From Paraburkholderia acidisoli (GTDB taxonomy: Bacteria > Pseudomonadota > Gammaproteobacteria > Burkholderiales > Burkholderiaceae): a DNA stretch of 64,000 nt. The DNA lies in NCBI RefSeq assembly GCF_009789675.1, contig NZ_CP046915.1, forward strand, positions 1,372,413 through 1,436,412. The letters run 5' to 3'. A program made the position numbers and the translations under genes. Every line of letters starts with the position of its first letter. Position 1 is the first letter of the stretch. Positions 9,831 through 18,666 of the stretch are shown piece after piece. The notes under the pieces were generated by a model. The model saw only the letters and a program-made list of their open reading frames with translations. It was not told the DNA's origin and did no database searches.

Positions 9831-10592
9831 ATGACCGACCGAAATCTCACTCGCGCGAAACTGACTCCGTCTCTGCCATTGAAGCCTCGCCGTCGCAAAC
9901 TGCTCGGCGGCATGGCGCTGCTCGCCGCCGTCGGCGCCTCATCCGGGGCCAGCGGTGCCGCTGAAAACCCCGCGCGCGGCACGGTCGTCATGGTGGTGCA
10001 AATGGACGGCCCGCACATGGCCGCGGACCGGCTGATCGCCGCGCGCCTGCAAACGCGCGGCTACACCGTGCGGCTCGTGCATCAGAACTTCGATCCCGCC
10101 GATGCGCGCGACGCCCGGCTCGTCGTGATCTCGTCCACGGTTTCGGCGAAGGACGTGCCGGCCGGCTGGCGCGAACTGCCCGTGCCGCTGCTCACGTGGG
10201 AAAACGATCTGCTCGACGATCTCGCGATGAGCGGCAAACGCCATGACGTCGACTTCGGCGAAACCGGCAAGGAGCGCTACCTGTGGCTCGTGAACGCGCC
10301 GCATCCGGCCGGCGCGGGACTCGCCGCGGGTGTCGCCAACGTCTTCGCCAGACAGGCGCCGATGAGTTGGGGCAAGCCCGGACTCGGCGCCTCGATCATC
10401 GCGACCGTCTACGGCCAGCCGGAACAGGCCGCGATCTTCGTCTACGAACGCGGCGCGACCATGGACTACGAGGCGCTCGCGCCCGCCCGCCGCACGATGT
10501 TCTTCATGGACAACGACAGCTTCCCGAACCTCTCGGACGCTGGCTTGCGCCTGTTCGACGCGACTATCGACTGGACCGCGGGCCATCGCTAA
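9831..10592 (+). CDS. Exported hypothetical protein, possibly siderophore-related
   Basis: 253 residues. The N-terminus has a twin-arginine-like PRRRKLLGG followed by a hydrophobic stretch, so it may use the Tat or Sec system. The body resembles an alpha/beta flavodoxin- or glutamine-amidotransferase-like fold (VVMVVQMDGPHMAAD, LVVISSTVSAKDVP, VPLLTWENDLLDDL, RTMFFMDNDSFPNLS), but I see no catalytic Cys-His pair. It lies 78 bp after the TonB receptor in the same direction, so a periplasmic accessory role in the iron system is inferred. Confidence 0.6.
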   Translation: MTDRNLTRAKLTPSLPLKPRRRKLLGGMALLAAVGASSGASGAAENPARGTVVMVVQMDGPHMAADRLIAARLQTRGYTVRLVHQNFDPADARDARLVVISSTVSAKDVPAGWRELPVPLLTWENDLLDDLAMSGKRHDVDFGETGKERYLWLVNAPHPAGAGLAAGVANVFARQAPMSWGKPGLGASIIATVYGQPEQAAIFVYERGATMDYEALAPARRTMFFMDNDSFPNLSDAGLRLFDATIDWTAGHR

Positions 10593-10702
10593 GGACACCT
10601 GACGCCGCGATCGTTCAATCCGCAGCAAGAGTCATTTGCACGATTTGCGCTATCGCCGGGCGACCGATGCGCCGAAGATGACTCGCGTTACCGGAGAACG
10701 CG

Positions 10703-11005
10703 ATGAAACGCATCAAGCCCTTGTTCCATGCGCTGGCGTGCGCCGCTACGCTGGCCAGTCCCGCCGTGTTCGCCGCGCCGCCCGACGCGGGTTATGACAC
10801 GTCCATCCAGTTGTCGGGCGGAAAGACGTTGCGGTGCGGCGTCAACGAGGCGCCGCCGCCCGGCCACGCGGCCGTATTGACGCGCCGCGAGCAGAACGAA
10901 GCGGACGTGCTCGCGACCCAGCGCTTGCGTCTGCTGACCGGGCCGGCCTCGCCCTGGCCTTCCGCCGAAACCGCGCCGAGCGTGGCCTGCGTCGACGCGA
11001 GTTGA
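10703..11005 (+). CDS. Small exported hypothetical protein
   Basis: 100 residues with a clear Sec signal peptide (MKRIKPLFHALACAATLASPAVFAA, cleavage after AFA-type site). The mature part of about 75 residues contains two Cys (LRCGVNEAP and VACVDAS) and no recognised domain. Convergent with the porin gene. Confidence 0.6.
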   Translation: MKRIKPLFHALACAATLASPAVFAAPPDAGYDTSIQLSGGKTLRCGVNEAPPPGHAAVLTRREQNEADVLATQRLRLLTGPASPWPSAETAPSVACVDAS

Positions 11006-11024
11006 GACGAATCGAAACCACCGT

Positions 11025-11062
11025 GACCGGATGCGTCCCCGCCCGAGGGGCGCATCCCGGTC
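11025..11062. terminator. Convergent hairpin between exported protein and porin genes
   Basis: GACCGG-A-TGCG at 11025 onward pairs with CGCAT-CC-CGGTC ending at 11062, a GC-rich stem of about 15 pairs with small mismatches around a GCCCGAG-type loop. It lies between the two convergent stop codons. No clear T-run on either side. Confidence 0.5.
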
Positions 11063-11069
11063 GCGGCGT

Positions 11070-12194
11070 TTAGAAGCGCGTGCGGATACCCGTGGTCAGC
11101 TCGAGCTGATTGCTCGCGCCGTAGGTGGTGCTGACCGTGTAGCCGCCATGCAGGCGCATGTAGTCGCCCGCGAGGTAGAGTTCGGTGCGCTTCGAAAGGT
11201 GGTAGAAGATCGAGCCATAGAGCGTTTCCTTGAAGCCGTCATGCAGCCCGCTGGCCGGATCGTACACGCCGATATTGGCATTCGGAATGTCGCCGTCGAT
11301 GGTGTAAGCCGCGTTGTGCGTGCGCATTTGCTGATAGCCGAGTTCGTAGTCGAGCGCGCCCTTCGGCGCGAGCTTGAGCGATACCGTCCACGCGTTATCC
11401 TGGCGCTGCCCCAGCGAGCCCTGGTTGCCCCAGTAACGGAAATAACCCGCATTGGCACGCAGAATCCCGAAGCGGTAATTACCGCCCACCGAAAACGCCT
11501 GGTTGGTATTGCCGTCGCGGTTCACGTGGTTATAGAACGTCGAAGCGGTCCATGACGGGCCGTTGTAGCCCAGCGCCACCTGGTAGTTCGCGTTGTTGCC
11601 GAAGCTCGTGGAATTGCCGAACGCGTAGCCCGCCGCCGCAAAAATGCCGTTGCTGAACACCTTCTTCCACGCGACGCTGTTGTCGTAACGGGTACCCGTT
11701 GCGCTCGCCGCATAGAAAATCATCTGCTTGAAGTTGTTCGTGTTGGTCCAGCCGCCCTCCTCGGTGGTCAACTTCGCGCTGCCGTACGGATCGCCGTAAA
11801 TGGCCGAGGCATCGCGGGCGATGGTGTTCTGGAAGCCCGCAGTGATCTTGCCGTAGGTCTGGTCCTCGATACCCACCCACGCGTCACGGTCGAAGATCTG
11901 TCCGTTGTCTTCCATCTGACCGTCGCTCACGCGGTACTCGCTTTCGAGCCGGAAGATCACCTTGGTGCCGCCGCCAATGTCTTCCGCGCCCTTCAAGCCC
12001 CAACGGCTGCCGCTGAACCACGGCTCGCCGCCCACGCCCATTCCCACCACGTGATTGCCCTTCGCGTCCGCATGCGACTGGTACGACGGCACGCTCAGGT
12101 CGATGAGGCCATAGAGCTGCACGCTCGACTGCGCGTGTGCGCCGGTCGCCAGCAATGCGCCCGCGGCCGCGAGTGAAAGATGTGTTCTCTTCAA
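11070..12194 (-). CDS. Gram-negative trimeric porin
   Basis: 374 residues. The start is read as TTG at 12194 because GGAGA lies eight bases upstream and the protein then opens directly with a normal signal peptide (KRTHLSLAAAGALLATGAHAQ). The longer frame from further upstream would put 25 polar residues before it. Mature protein begins SSVQLYGLIDLS, has the SRWGLKG...GGGTKVIFRLES segment, and ends in a terminal Phe (GIRTRF), as in 16-strand Burkholderia porins. It lies downstream of an ABC importer and its two-component system on the same strand and may be controlled by it. Confidence 0.9.
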   Translation of the reverse strand: MKRTHLSLAAAGALLATGAHAQSSVQLYGLIDLSVPSYQSHADAKGNHVVGMGVGGEPWFSGSRWGLKGAEDIGGGTKVIFRLESEYRVSDGQMEDNGQIFDRDAWVGIEDQTYGKITAGFQNTIARDASAIYGDPYGSAKLTTEEGGWTNTNNFKQMIFYAASATGTRYDNSVAWKKVFSNGIFAAAGYAFGNSTSFGNNANYQVALGYNGPSWTASTFYNHVNRDGNTNQAFSVGGNYRFGILRANAGYFRYWGNQGSLGQRQDNAWTVSLKLAPKGALDYELGYQQMRTHNAAYTIDGDIPNANIGVYDPASGLHDGFKETLYGSIFYHLSKRTELYLAGDYMRLHGGYTVSTTYGASNQLELTTGIRTRF

Positions 12195-12377
12195 GATCGT
12201 CTCCTGGAATTCTGCGTTGAAGTTTTCATGGACCCGCGCGCGTTGCCTGCTCTCCGAGCGCGGCAACCTCCTGTGCGGGTGAGACGAATGTTAAAGAAGG
12301 CATTCCTTCACCACTCTTTCATGACCACCTTGTACTCCTAAGTAAATTCACTAGTATCGAACGCGCCGGAAAGCGGC

Positions 12378-13058
12378 TCAAACCGGCAGGACTTCTTTGA
12401 CGCGCAGAATATAGCCGAGCCCGCGCAGTGTCGTGATCTGCACGTTCGACGTGGCGAGATGCTTGCGTAGCCGGTGAATATAAATGTCGATGGCATCTAC
12501 GCTGGTTTCGTCGCTCAAGCCGCGAATCCGTTCGAGCAGCGTATGTTTGGGCACGGCCTTGCCCTGCCGCAAGATGAGCGCTTCGAGGATCGAATGCTCG
12601 CGCCGTCGCAACGTCAGCGGTGCGTCCTTGTGCAGAAACTCGCGCGTATTGGAGAGGTATTGCAGGTCGCCGCAAGTCAGGCAGCCCGACTTTTCGCCCG
12701 ACTGCCGCCGTATCAGCGCCTTGATGCGCGCGACCAGCTCGCGGCTGTCGAACGGCTTCACCACGTAGTCGTCGGCGCCCGCGCCGAAGCAGGCCACCTT
12801 GTCGTCGATCGAACCGTGCGCGGTCAGCATCATGACGGGCACGTTGTCGCGCCTGCGCCGCAACCGGTTGAGGACGTCCTTGCCGCTCAGGCGCGGCAGC
12901 CGCATGTCGAGCAGCACGAGATCGTAGCGCTGCGTCAGCAGCACCGTGTCGGCCGACTCGCCGTCGGCCACGCAATCCACGATGAAATTCTCGACACGCA
13001 ACAGGTTGACGATCCAGTGCGCCAGTTCGGCATTGTCTTCGACCAGCAGCAATTTCAT
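12378..13058 (-). CDS. OmpR/PhoB-family response regulator, TctD-like
   Basis: 226 residues. Receiver domain at 1-115 with phospho-acceptor Asp51 (LVLLDMRLP), switch Thr (MMLTAHG) and Lys (VVKPFDS). Winged-helix DNA-binding domain at about 130-220 with RRREHSILEALILRQGKAVPKHTLLERI and the wing GLGYILR. It follows the sensor kinase by 28 bp in the same operon and precedes the porin by 183 bp. Likely targets are the ABC importer and/or the porin. Confidence 0.9.
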   Translation of the reverse strand: MKLLLVEDNAELAHWIVNLLRVENFIVDCVADGESADTVLLTQRYDLVLLDMRLPRLSGKDVLNRLRRRRDNVPVMMLTAHGSIDDKVACFGAGADDYVVKPFDSRELVARIKALIRRQSGEKSGCLTCGDLQYLSNTREFLHKDAPLTLRRREHSILEALILRQGKAVPKHTLLERIRGLSDETSVDAIDIYIHRLRKHLATSNVQITTLRGLGYILRVKEVLPV

Positions 13059-13086
13059 CAGGATTCCTTCGTGCGTGTCCTGCGCA

Positions 13087-14463
13087 TCATGGCCGCCACG
13101 CGGGCAGGCGGACCGTCGCGACCAGACCCACCTGCTCCGCGCCCGGCGCCACCTTCACGCTGCCGCCGTGCGAGCGCGCGACCTGATGCACGATGGCGAG
13201 CCCGAGGCCCGATCCCTCGGGGTCCGTCGCGACCCGATAGAAGCGCTCGAACACGTGCATACGCGCCTCGGCGGGAATGCCGGGACCGTTGTCGGCCACC
13301 TCGATCGTGATCTCGTCGCGATCGCGCCGGCACCGGGCCGTGACGCAGCCGCCGGCCTGGGTGTAGCGAATGGCGTTGTCGATCAGGTTCGCGACCAGCG
13401 AAGCGAGCAGGCCCGCATTGCCGCCCACGTAGACGTGCTCGTCCAACTCCGCGCCCAGATCGATATCGCGTTGCTCGGCCGCCTGCACCCGCTCCTCGAG
13501 CACCGACGAGATCAGTTCCGCGAGATCGACGCGCGTGGTGACCGGCGCCGACGACGCCATCGACTCCGCTTGCGCGAGCAGCAGTAATTGGCTCGTGAGT
13601 TCCGCCAGTTTCCGGCTGGTGCGGTGCACGCCGTTCAGCGCATCGCGCAGCGCGGGATCGCGCGCGTCGCATTGACTCGCGAACTGCGTTTGCGTCGTGA
13701 GGAGCGCGAGCGGCGTGCGCAGTTGATGTGCCGCGTCCGCGATGAACTGGCGTTGCATCGCGGCGTGGATCTTGAGTCGCGCGATGCATTGATTGATCGC
13801 GTCCACGATGGGCCTCAATTCGGACGGCAACGGGTCGGGGCAGATCGGCTCCAGTTGCGCGGGCTCGCGGTCGGCCACCTCTTCCTTGAGTTTCATGAGC
13901 GGCCGCAATTCGAGCGTGAGCCCCAGCGGCACGAGCAACCCGACGAGCGCCAGCATGAGCCACTGGCGCAGGAGTTGAGGCCGCCACAAACTCGCGATCA
14001 TCGCCTCCCGCGATGCCCGGGTCTTGCCGACGATCACGGTTACCCGCTCCGCGCGGCCCGAGTCGTAGAGCCGCCGCTCATAGGCCACCGCGCGTATGGG
14101 CTCGCCGCCATAGGTGCTGTCGTAGAACACGGGCGTGGCGGCGTCGTTCGCGGCGGGCGACGGCAAGTCCGGCACGCCGCCCAGCAGCCGGCCGCGGCTC
14201 GTGACCACCTTGTAGAAGACATGATCTTTCCACGGCGACTCGAACAGCTCCAGCGCGGCCGGCGGAATGTTGGCGCTGAGCGCGCCGCCGTCCCAGTCCA
14301 CGTCTTCGATGATCGTGCGCGCGGAATTGAGCAGCGCGTGGTCCTGCACGAGGTCGGCGGTGCGGCGCGCCGCGTCGTAAGACACGCCGCTCGTCACGAC
14401 CACGAACACCGCGAGCGGCCCCAGCAGCCACAACAGCAAACGCGCACGCAAGCTATGCACCAT
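13087..14463 (-). CDS. Sensor histidine kinase, TctE-like
   Basis: 458 residues from the ATG at 14463; the open frame upstream runs into the permease and is not coding. Transmembrane helix at about 11-30, periplasmic domain of the 2CSK type (residues about 30-170, DHALLNSARTIIEDVDWDGG), second helix at about 177-197. The HisKA box is FIADAAHQLRTPLALL. ATPase motifs are NLIDNAIRY (N box), DNGPGIP (G1) and GSGLGLAIV (G2). TctE relatives sense carboxylates; here the gene follows an ABC importer, so the sensor probably detects that importer's substrate. Confidence 0.9.
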   Translation of the reverse strand: MVHSLRARLLLWLLGPLAVFVVVTSGVSYDAARRTADLVQDHALLNSARTIIEDVDWDGGALSANIPPAALELFESPWKDHVFYKVVTSRGRLLGGVPDLPSPAANDAATPVFYDSTYGGEPIRAVAYERRLYDSGRAERVTVIVGKTRASREAMIASLWRPQLLRQWLMLALVGLLVPLGLTLELRPLMKLKEEVADREPAQLEPICPDPLPSELRPIVDAINQCIARLKIHAAMQRQFIADAAHQLRTPLALLTTQTQFASQCDARDPALRDALNGVHRTSRKLAELTSQLLLLAQAESMASSAPVTTRVDLAELISSVLEERVQAAEQRDIDLGAELDEHVYVGGNAGLLASLVANLIDNAIRYTQAGGCVTARCRRDRDEITIEVADNGPGIPAEARMHVFERFYRVATDPEGSGLGLAIVHQVARSHGGSVKVAPGAEQVGLVATVRLPAWRP

Positions 14464-14552
14464 GTCACGCTCTCTCAGACGCGCGGCCGTCCCGCGGTTC
14501 ACGCAGGACGGCCGCACGAAGACTCGACGATCCGGCGATCCGGCGATGCCGC

Positions 14553-15413
14553 TCAGAACGCGGCGGGCCGCCATTTGAGCAGCCGCTTTTCGAGGGCGCT
14601 GAGCAGGTAGTCGGTGGACAATGCGACCACGGCGAGCACGATCATCGCCGCGAACACCCCGCTCGCGTTGAACGCGCCCTGGGCCGTGGAAATCAGCAAG
14701 CCGATCCCCTGCTTCGAGCCGAGGAATTCGCCCACCACGGCGCCCACCAGCGCGAAGCCGAAGCTCACGTGCAGGCTCGCGAGAATCCACGAGAGCGCCG
14801 AGGGGATCACGACCGAAGTCGTCACCTGGCGGCGCGACGCGCCCAGGATCTGCGCGTTCGCGATCATGTAGCGGTCCGCTTCGCGCACGCCCTGGAACGC
14901 ATTGCCGAACACCACGAAGAACACCATCACGACCGCGAGCGCCACCTTCGACGCCATGCCGAGGCCGAGCGCGATCACGAACACCGAGCCCAACACCACG
15001 CGCGGAATCGAATTCGCGATCTTGATGTAGAGGCTGAAGACGTCGGAGAGCAGTTTGTTGCGGCCGAGCAGCACGCCGCACACCACGCCGCCCACCGCGC
15101 CGATCAAGAAGCCCAGCACCGTTTCTTCGAGCGTGACCCAGACCTGCACGAGCAGCGGCCCCTGCGAGGTGCCGTTCTGCAACCAGTCGACGATCTGCAG
15201 CAGGATGAGCGACGGCATCGAGAAGAAGAACGGATCGATCCACTGCTCGCGTCCCGCGACTTCCCAGCCGCCGAGCACGACTACGAGCACGAGCACGCGC
15301 AGGAAAATGACCAGCGCGTGGCGCTGCCGGATGCGGGTTCGCGCATGGCGCTCGGCCTGCGCGAGCGACTTGCCGTCGAGTGCGGGGTTGGCGGGCGGAG
15401 TTTGCGGCGTCAT
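14553..15413 (-). CDS. ABC transporter permease, nitrate/sulfonate/taurine type
   Basis: 286 residues from the ATG at 15413, chosen because the region before it overlaps the ATPase gene end. Inner-membrane BPD_transp_1 permease with about six helices and the ATPase-contact EAA loop near ILGASRRQVTTSVVIPSALSWI. N-terminal helix LVIFLRVLVLVVVLGGWEVAG. Lies 25 bp after the ATPase gene and 89 bp before the sensor kinase gene. SsuC/TauC relatives; substrate not determined. Confidence 0.9.
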   Translation of the reverse strand: MTPQTPPANPALDGKSLAQAERHARTRIRQRHALVIFLRVLVLVVVLGGWEVAGREQWIDPFFFSMPSLILLQIVDWLQNGTSQGPLLVQVWVTLEETVLGFLIGAVGGVVCGVLLGRNKLLSDVFSLYIKIANSIPRVVLGSVFVIALGLGMASKVALAVVMVFFVVFGNAFQGVREADRYMIANAQILGASRRQVTTSVVIPSALSWILASLHVSFGFALVGAVVGEFLGSKQGIGLLISTAQGAFNASGVFAAMIVLAVVALSTDYLLSALEKRLLKWRPAAF

Positions 15414-15438
15414 GGTCGGTTTCCGGAATTCGAGCGTT

Positions 15439-16236
15439 TCAGGCAATTTGCACCTCCTCGCGCAGGTCATGCCAGATATCGCGCGAGATTTCGATAAAGC
15501 GGGGTTCGTAGCGGATTTCGGACGTGATACGAGGACGCGGCAGGTCGATCTCATAGACCTTCTTGAGCGTCGCCGGCCGCGCCGTCAGCACGAATACGCG
15601 GTCCGCGAGCGCGATCGCCTCCTCGAGATCGTGCGTGACGAACACGACCGATCCGGTACCGCCCCACAGTTGCAGCAACTCGTCCTGCATCAGCGTGCGG
15701 GTCTGCATGTCAAGCGCCGAGAAGGGCTCGTCCATCAGCAGGATTTCGGGCTTGTTGATGAAGGTCTGGGCCAGTGCCACGCGCTTGCGCATGCCGCCCG
15801 AAAGCTGATGCGGATAATGCTTGCCGAACTTCTCGAGACCCACGCGCCGCAGCCAGTCGTTCGCCTCGTCGTAGGCCGCGCTTTTCGAGCGGCCCCGGTA
15901 GAGCGGCCCCGCCGCGACGTTGTCGAGCACCGAGCGCCACGGAAATACGGCATCGGCCTGAAACACGAAGCCGATACGCGGGTCGATGCCGCTGACCGGC
16001 GCGCCCATCACATGAACCTCGCCCGCAGTGGGTTTGAGCAGGCCGGTAATCATGCTCAGCGTCGTGGACTTGCCGCAGCCGGTCGGCCCGACAATGGCGA
16101 CGAACTCCCCCTGGGCGACAGCCATGCTGAAGTCGCTCAGGGCGACGGTCGCCTTGCCGTCGGGCGAAATGAACCGGCACGACACGGAGCGGAACTCGAT
16201 GGCGGGCACCGCGGTTCGGGTTTGAGCTTGCTTCAT
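15439..16236 (-). CDS. ABC transporter ATP-binding protein, nitrate/sulfonate/taurine type
   Basis: 265 residues. Walker A GPTGCGKST near residue 50, Q-loop FVFQADAVFPWRSVLDN, ABC signature LSGGMRKRVALAQ, Walker B ILLMDEPFSALD, and H-loop VFVTHDLEEAIALAD. Typical of SsuB/TauB/NrtD subunits. Second gene of the importer operon, 101 bp after the binding-protein gene. Confidence 0.93.
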   Translation of the reverse strand: MKQAQTRTAVPAIEFRSVSCRFISPDGKATVALSDFSMAVAQGEFVAIVGPTGCGKSTTLSMITGLLKPTAGEVHVMGAPVSGIDPRIGFVFQADAVFPWRSVLDNVAAGPLYRGRSKSAAYDEANDWLRRVGLEKFGKHYPHQLSGGMRKRVALAQTFINKPEILLMDEPFSALDMQTRTLMQDELLQLWGGTGSVVFVTHDLEEAIALADRVFVLTARPATLKKVYEIDLPRPRITSEIRYEPRFIEISRDIWHDLREEVQIA

Positions 16237-16337
16237 CTAAAGACATCTCACGATTGATCGGGCGCAGTTGCGGGGCGCCGTTGCGGAGAAAGACACGGCG
16301 CGCGGTGCGAACGACTGCGCGCCGCGCGCCTGCAACA

Positions 16338-17357
16338 TCACTTCGCGCTGACGTAGTCGTTGGAATACGTGCGGCTCAAATCCACGTGCTTGCCTTTCAC
16401 CGAAGGATTGAAGCTCGCCAGCACCTTGAGCACGGTTGCGGGACCGTCGGCGGGCATCTTGCCGTCGGCGGTGTACATCGGCAGCGAGGCCTTGAGCGCA
16501 CTCACGTAGAGCGCCTTGTCCTTCTGATAGTCCGCTGGCATCTTCGCCGCGATCTCCTCCGCGCTGTGCGTGTGAATGAACTGCATGGTGCGCACGAAGG
16601 CATGCGCGAGTTTCGCGGCCTGGGCTTTATGCGTGGCGACCCACGAATCTTGCACATAGAGGCTCGCGGCCGGATAGGTGCCACCGAGCGCCGCGCGCGT
16701 GCCGTCCACCGTGCGCATGTCGACCAGCACCTTTGCGTCGCCCGTTTTCTGCAACGCGGAGACCGTGGGCTCGGTCGTCATGCCCGCGTCGATACGCCCT
16801 TGCTTGATGGCGGCGACGAAACTCGCATCCGCGCCGACCGGCAACATGCTGTAAGCCGTCGAGGGAATGCCATGCTGGCTCGCGAGATACTGCGTGAGAA
16901 AGCTCGTGGAGGAGCCGAGCCCCGTTACGCCGAGCGTCTTGCCCTTCACGTCGGCCATGGACTTGAGCGTGTCCGCGGCCTTCGAGGAAACCATCTCCAC
17001 TTCGCCGGGCACCTGGCCGAACACGACGATCGCTTTGACATCCTTACCTTTGGTCTGGAGATCGATCGTGTGATCGTAAAAACCCACCACGCCCTGCACA
17101 GCGCCTGCCAGCAGTTCGTTCTCCGCGTCGACGCCCGCGGGTTGCGAGAGCAACTCGACATTCAGGCCTTCGTCCTTGAAGTAACCGAGTTCCTCGGTGA
17201 GTCGCGCCGGAAGATAAATCAGCTTGGTGATGCCGCCGACCATGATGGTAATTTTTTCGCTGGCGTCGTCGGCGGCGTGTGCGCATTGAATACCGGCGAA
17301 GCACAACAGGCTCGCAGCAAAGGCGATCGGGCGCAACGCGCGCAAAGTGAATGGCAT
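16338..17357 (-). CDS. Periplasmic substrate-binding protein (NMT1/SsuA-like)
   Basis: 339 residues from ATG 17357, preceded by a strong AAGGAGA ribosome-binding site; the longer frame upstream is not needed. Signal peptide ends CAHAA. Mature protein has the NMT1/THI5-like fold hallmarks: KLIYLPARLTEELGYFKDEGLNVEL near the start and DVKGKTLGVTGLGSSTSFLTQYL in the middle. Delivers substrate, possibly a sulfonate, nitrate or aromatic acid, to the permease and ATPase encoded downstream. Confidence 0.9.
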   Translation of the reverse strand: MPFTLRALRPIAFAASLLCFAGIQCAHAADDASEKITIMVGGITKLIYLPARLTEELGYFKDEGLNVELLSQPAGVDAENELLAGAVQGVVGFYDHTIDLQTKGKDVKAIVVFGQVPGEVEMVSSKAADTLKSMADVKGKTLGVTGLGSSTSFLTQYLASQHGIPSTAYSMLPVGADASFVAAIKQGRIDAGMTTEPTVSALQKTGDAKVLVDMRTVDGTRAALGGTYPAASLYVQDSWVATHKAQAAKLAHAFVRTMQFIHTHSAEEIAAKMPADYQKDKALYVSALKASLPMYTADGKMPADGPATVLKVLASFNPSVKGKHVDLSRTYSNDYVSAK

Positions 17358-17721
17358 CGACTGTCTCCTTGAATAGGGGCAGACTGCGCCATGCCGTCCG
17401 CCTCGTTTGATTTGAGGCGATTCTAGCCAGGCCAACCCTTCCCGAAGCTTTCACGAACGCCAGTAAAATCTACGGGATTTCCATGATCGGAGGCACCGCG
17501 CAACTCACTCTTCGGCGTGAATAAAAGTCGTTTCTATTCAGGATTTCCAGTGTGAATTCACTCGCTTGATGTGACCTGGTATCGTTTAAAAACGTAGCTA
17601 TTTCTATGCTGATCGTTCGCTTAAGAACGCTCGCCGTTACAAAATAAATAGTTCTCTAGTTTTGGAAAGTTTCTCCGATAAACCGTACGCCTTCTACGGC
17701 ATTTATTCGGGAGAATCATTC
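17358..17721. other. AT-rich divergent intergenic region
   Basis: 364 bases between the binding-protein gene (minus) and a small protein gene (plus), clearly richer in A and T than the flanking genes, as expected for two promoters. The one dyad I see is CGTTC-6-GAACG at 17614-17629. An open frame beginning at 17662 adds 20 residues to the next gene but has no ribosome-binding site. Confidence 0.4.
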
Positions 17722-18015
17722 ATGGCAATTCAGGCTATTTCCAGTCAACTTTCCAGCACGGCACCGGCAAATACGGGCACGCAGTCGGCGAGCGCGACGC
17801 CCTCCTCCAGCGGAACGGATAGCAAGGCCACAACGCCTTCGACGTCCACCACGACCACCGCGCAACCGTCCACCACGGTTACGATCAGCAGCGCGGCACG
17901 CGCCGCATTGGCCGAAGCCACCGAAACCTCGGTGCAGACCGCGAAGGAAGCGAGCGGCGGCGACCGCCAGGCGCAACGTCTGCTCGCCAAGGAGCAAGCG
18001 AACAAGCTGAGCTGA
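17722..18015 (+). CDS. Small Ser/Thr/Ala-rich protein of unknown function
   Basis: 97 residues from ATG 17722, which has GGGAGA ten bases upstream. The N-terminal two thirds are low-complexity Ser/Thr/Ala/Pro; then VTISSAARAALAEATE and a charged C-terminal helix (QRLLAKEQANKLS). No signal peptide. The VTISSAARA motif is common in short Burkholderiales proteins with flagellar or export context, but I cannot assign a function. Confidence 0.6.
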   Translation: MAIQAISSQLSSTAPANTGTQSASATPSSSGTDSKATTPSTSTTTTAQPSTTVTISSAARAALAEATETSVQTAKEASGGDRQAQRLLAKEQANKLS

Positions 18016-18022
18016 TGAAATG

Positions 18023-18060
18023 GCGCGCAGCCAACGCCGCGCTGGGCGCTGGCTGCGCGC
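18023..18060 (+). terminator. Hairpin after the Ser/Thr-rich protein gene
   Basis: GCGCGCAGCCA at 18023-18033 pairs perfectly with TGGCTGCGCGC at 18050-18060, eight bases after the stop codon. The 16-base loop can itself pair. No T-run follows, so termination strength is uncertain. Confidence 0.5.
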
Positions 18061-18081
18061 GTCAGCCTGCGGAATTCGGAA

Positions 18082-18366
18082 TCAACGTCCCTTATCGCGC
18101 GGCACCGTTTGCGCGGCGGCGGTTCGAGCGGCAACGGCCTCCGCATGCTGAATGTCGTCGGGGTAGTGAACGTCGCTCGCAACGGGGAGAAAACCGGCGC
18201 GCTCGACACGCACGAGATCGGCCCGGACTTCGGCGCGAGTGAGTTCGCCGTGGTTCGCATTCGACGCTTGCGCGGCCGGGGTCGGGGTTGGGTTCGGTTG
18301 TGCAAACGCCGCGATGGGCGCGACCAGTGTGCTCGTTATGAATATCGACAAAACCCGCGCTTTCAT
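18082..18366 (-). CDS. DUF4148 domain protein
   Basis: 94 residues with a signal peptide ending AAFAQ, a Pro/Thr linker, and the DUF4148 core LTRAEVRADLVRVERAGFLPVASDVHYPDDI. DUF4148 proteins are small exported proteins abundant in Burkholderiaceae; function unknown. A second member lies at 45213-45524. Convergent with the gene ending at 18015. Confidence 0.85.
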   Translation of the reverse strand: MKARVLSIFITSTLVAPIAAFAQPNPTPTPAAQASNANHGELTRAEVRADLVRVERAGFLPVASDVHYPDDIQHAEAVAARTAAAQTVPRDKGR

Positions 18367-18666
18367 GATCTCCTCCTTGATAAAAAAGGCCGCTGCGTCA
18401 ACGCTGACGCAACTTCAGCCCGCCCTCGATCCGTGTTAGCGGGCTGCATCCATTGTTGCCGTCCACTGTTGACCGCGACCTGACGCGCGCATGACGAGTG
18501 TGTTATTCGCGCGGGTAGCCGGTATCGGAAACGCCCCCCGAAGCAGAAAAAGGCAATCAAGCGCTCCGCTCCTCAGCGTTCCTTAATCTTCGCGCTGCTA
18601 TCGTCACCCGCGCGCGACCCGTCCTGCGCGCTTTCGTAATCTCCCTTCTTTGCAACGTCGATCTTC
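18367..18666. other. Intergenic region between divergent genes
   Basis: About 300 bases between the DUF4148 gene (minus) and the beta-propeller gene (plus). Holds the promoters of both. No open frame here looks coding, and I see no strong repeat. Confidence 0.35.
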
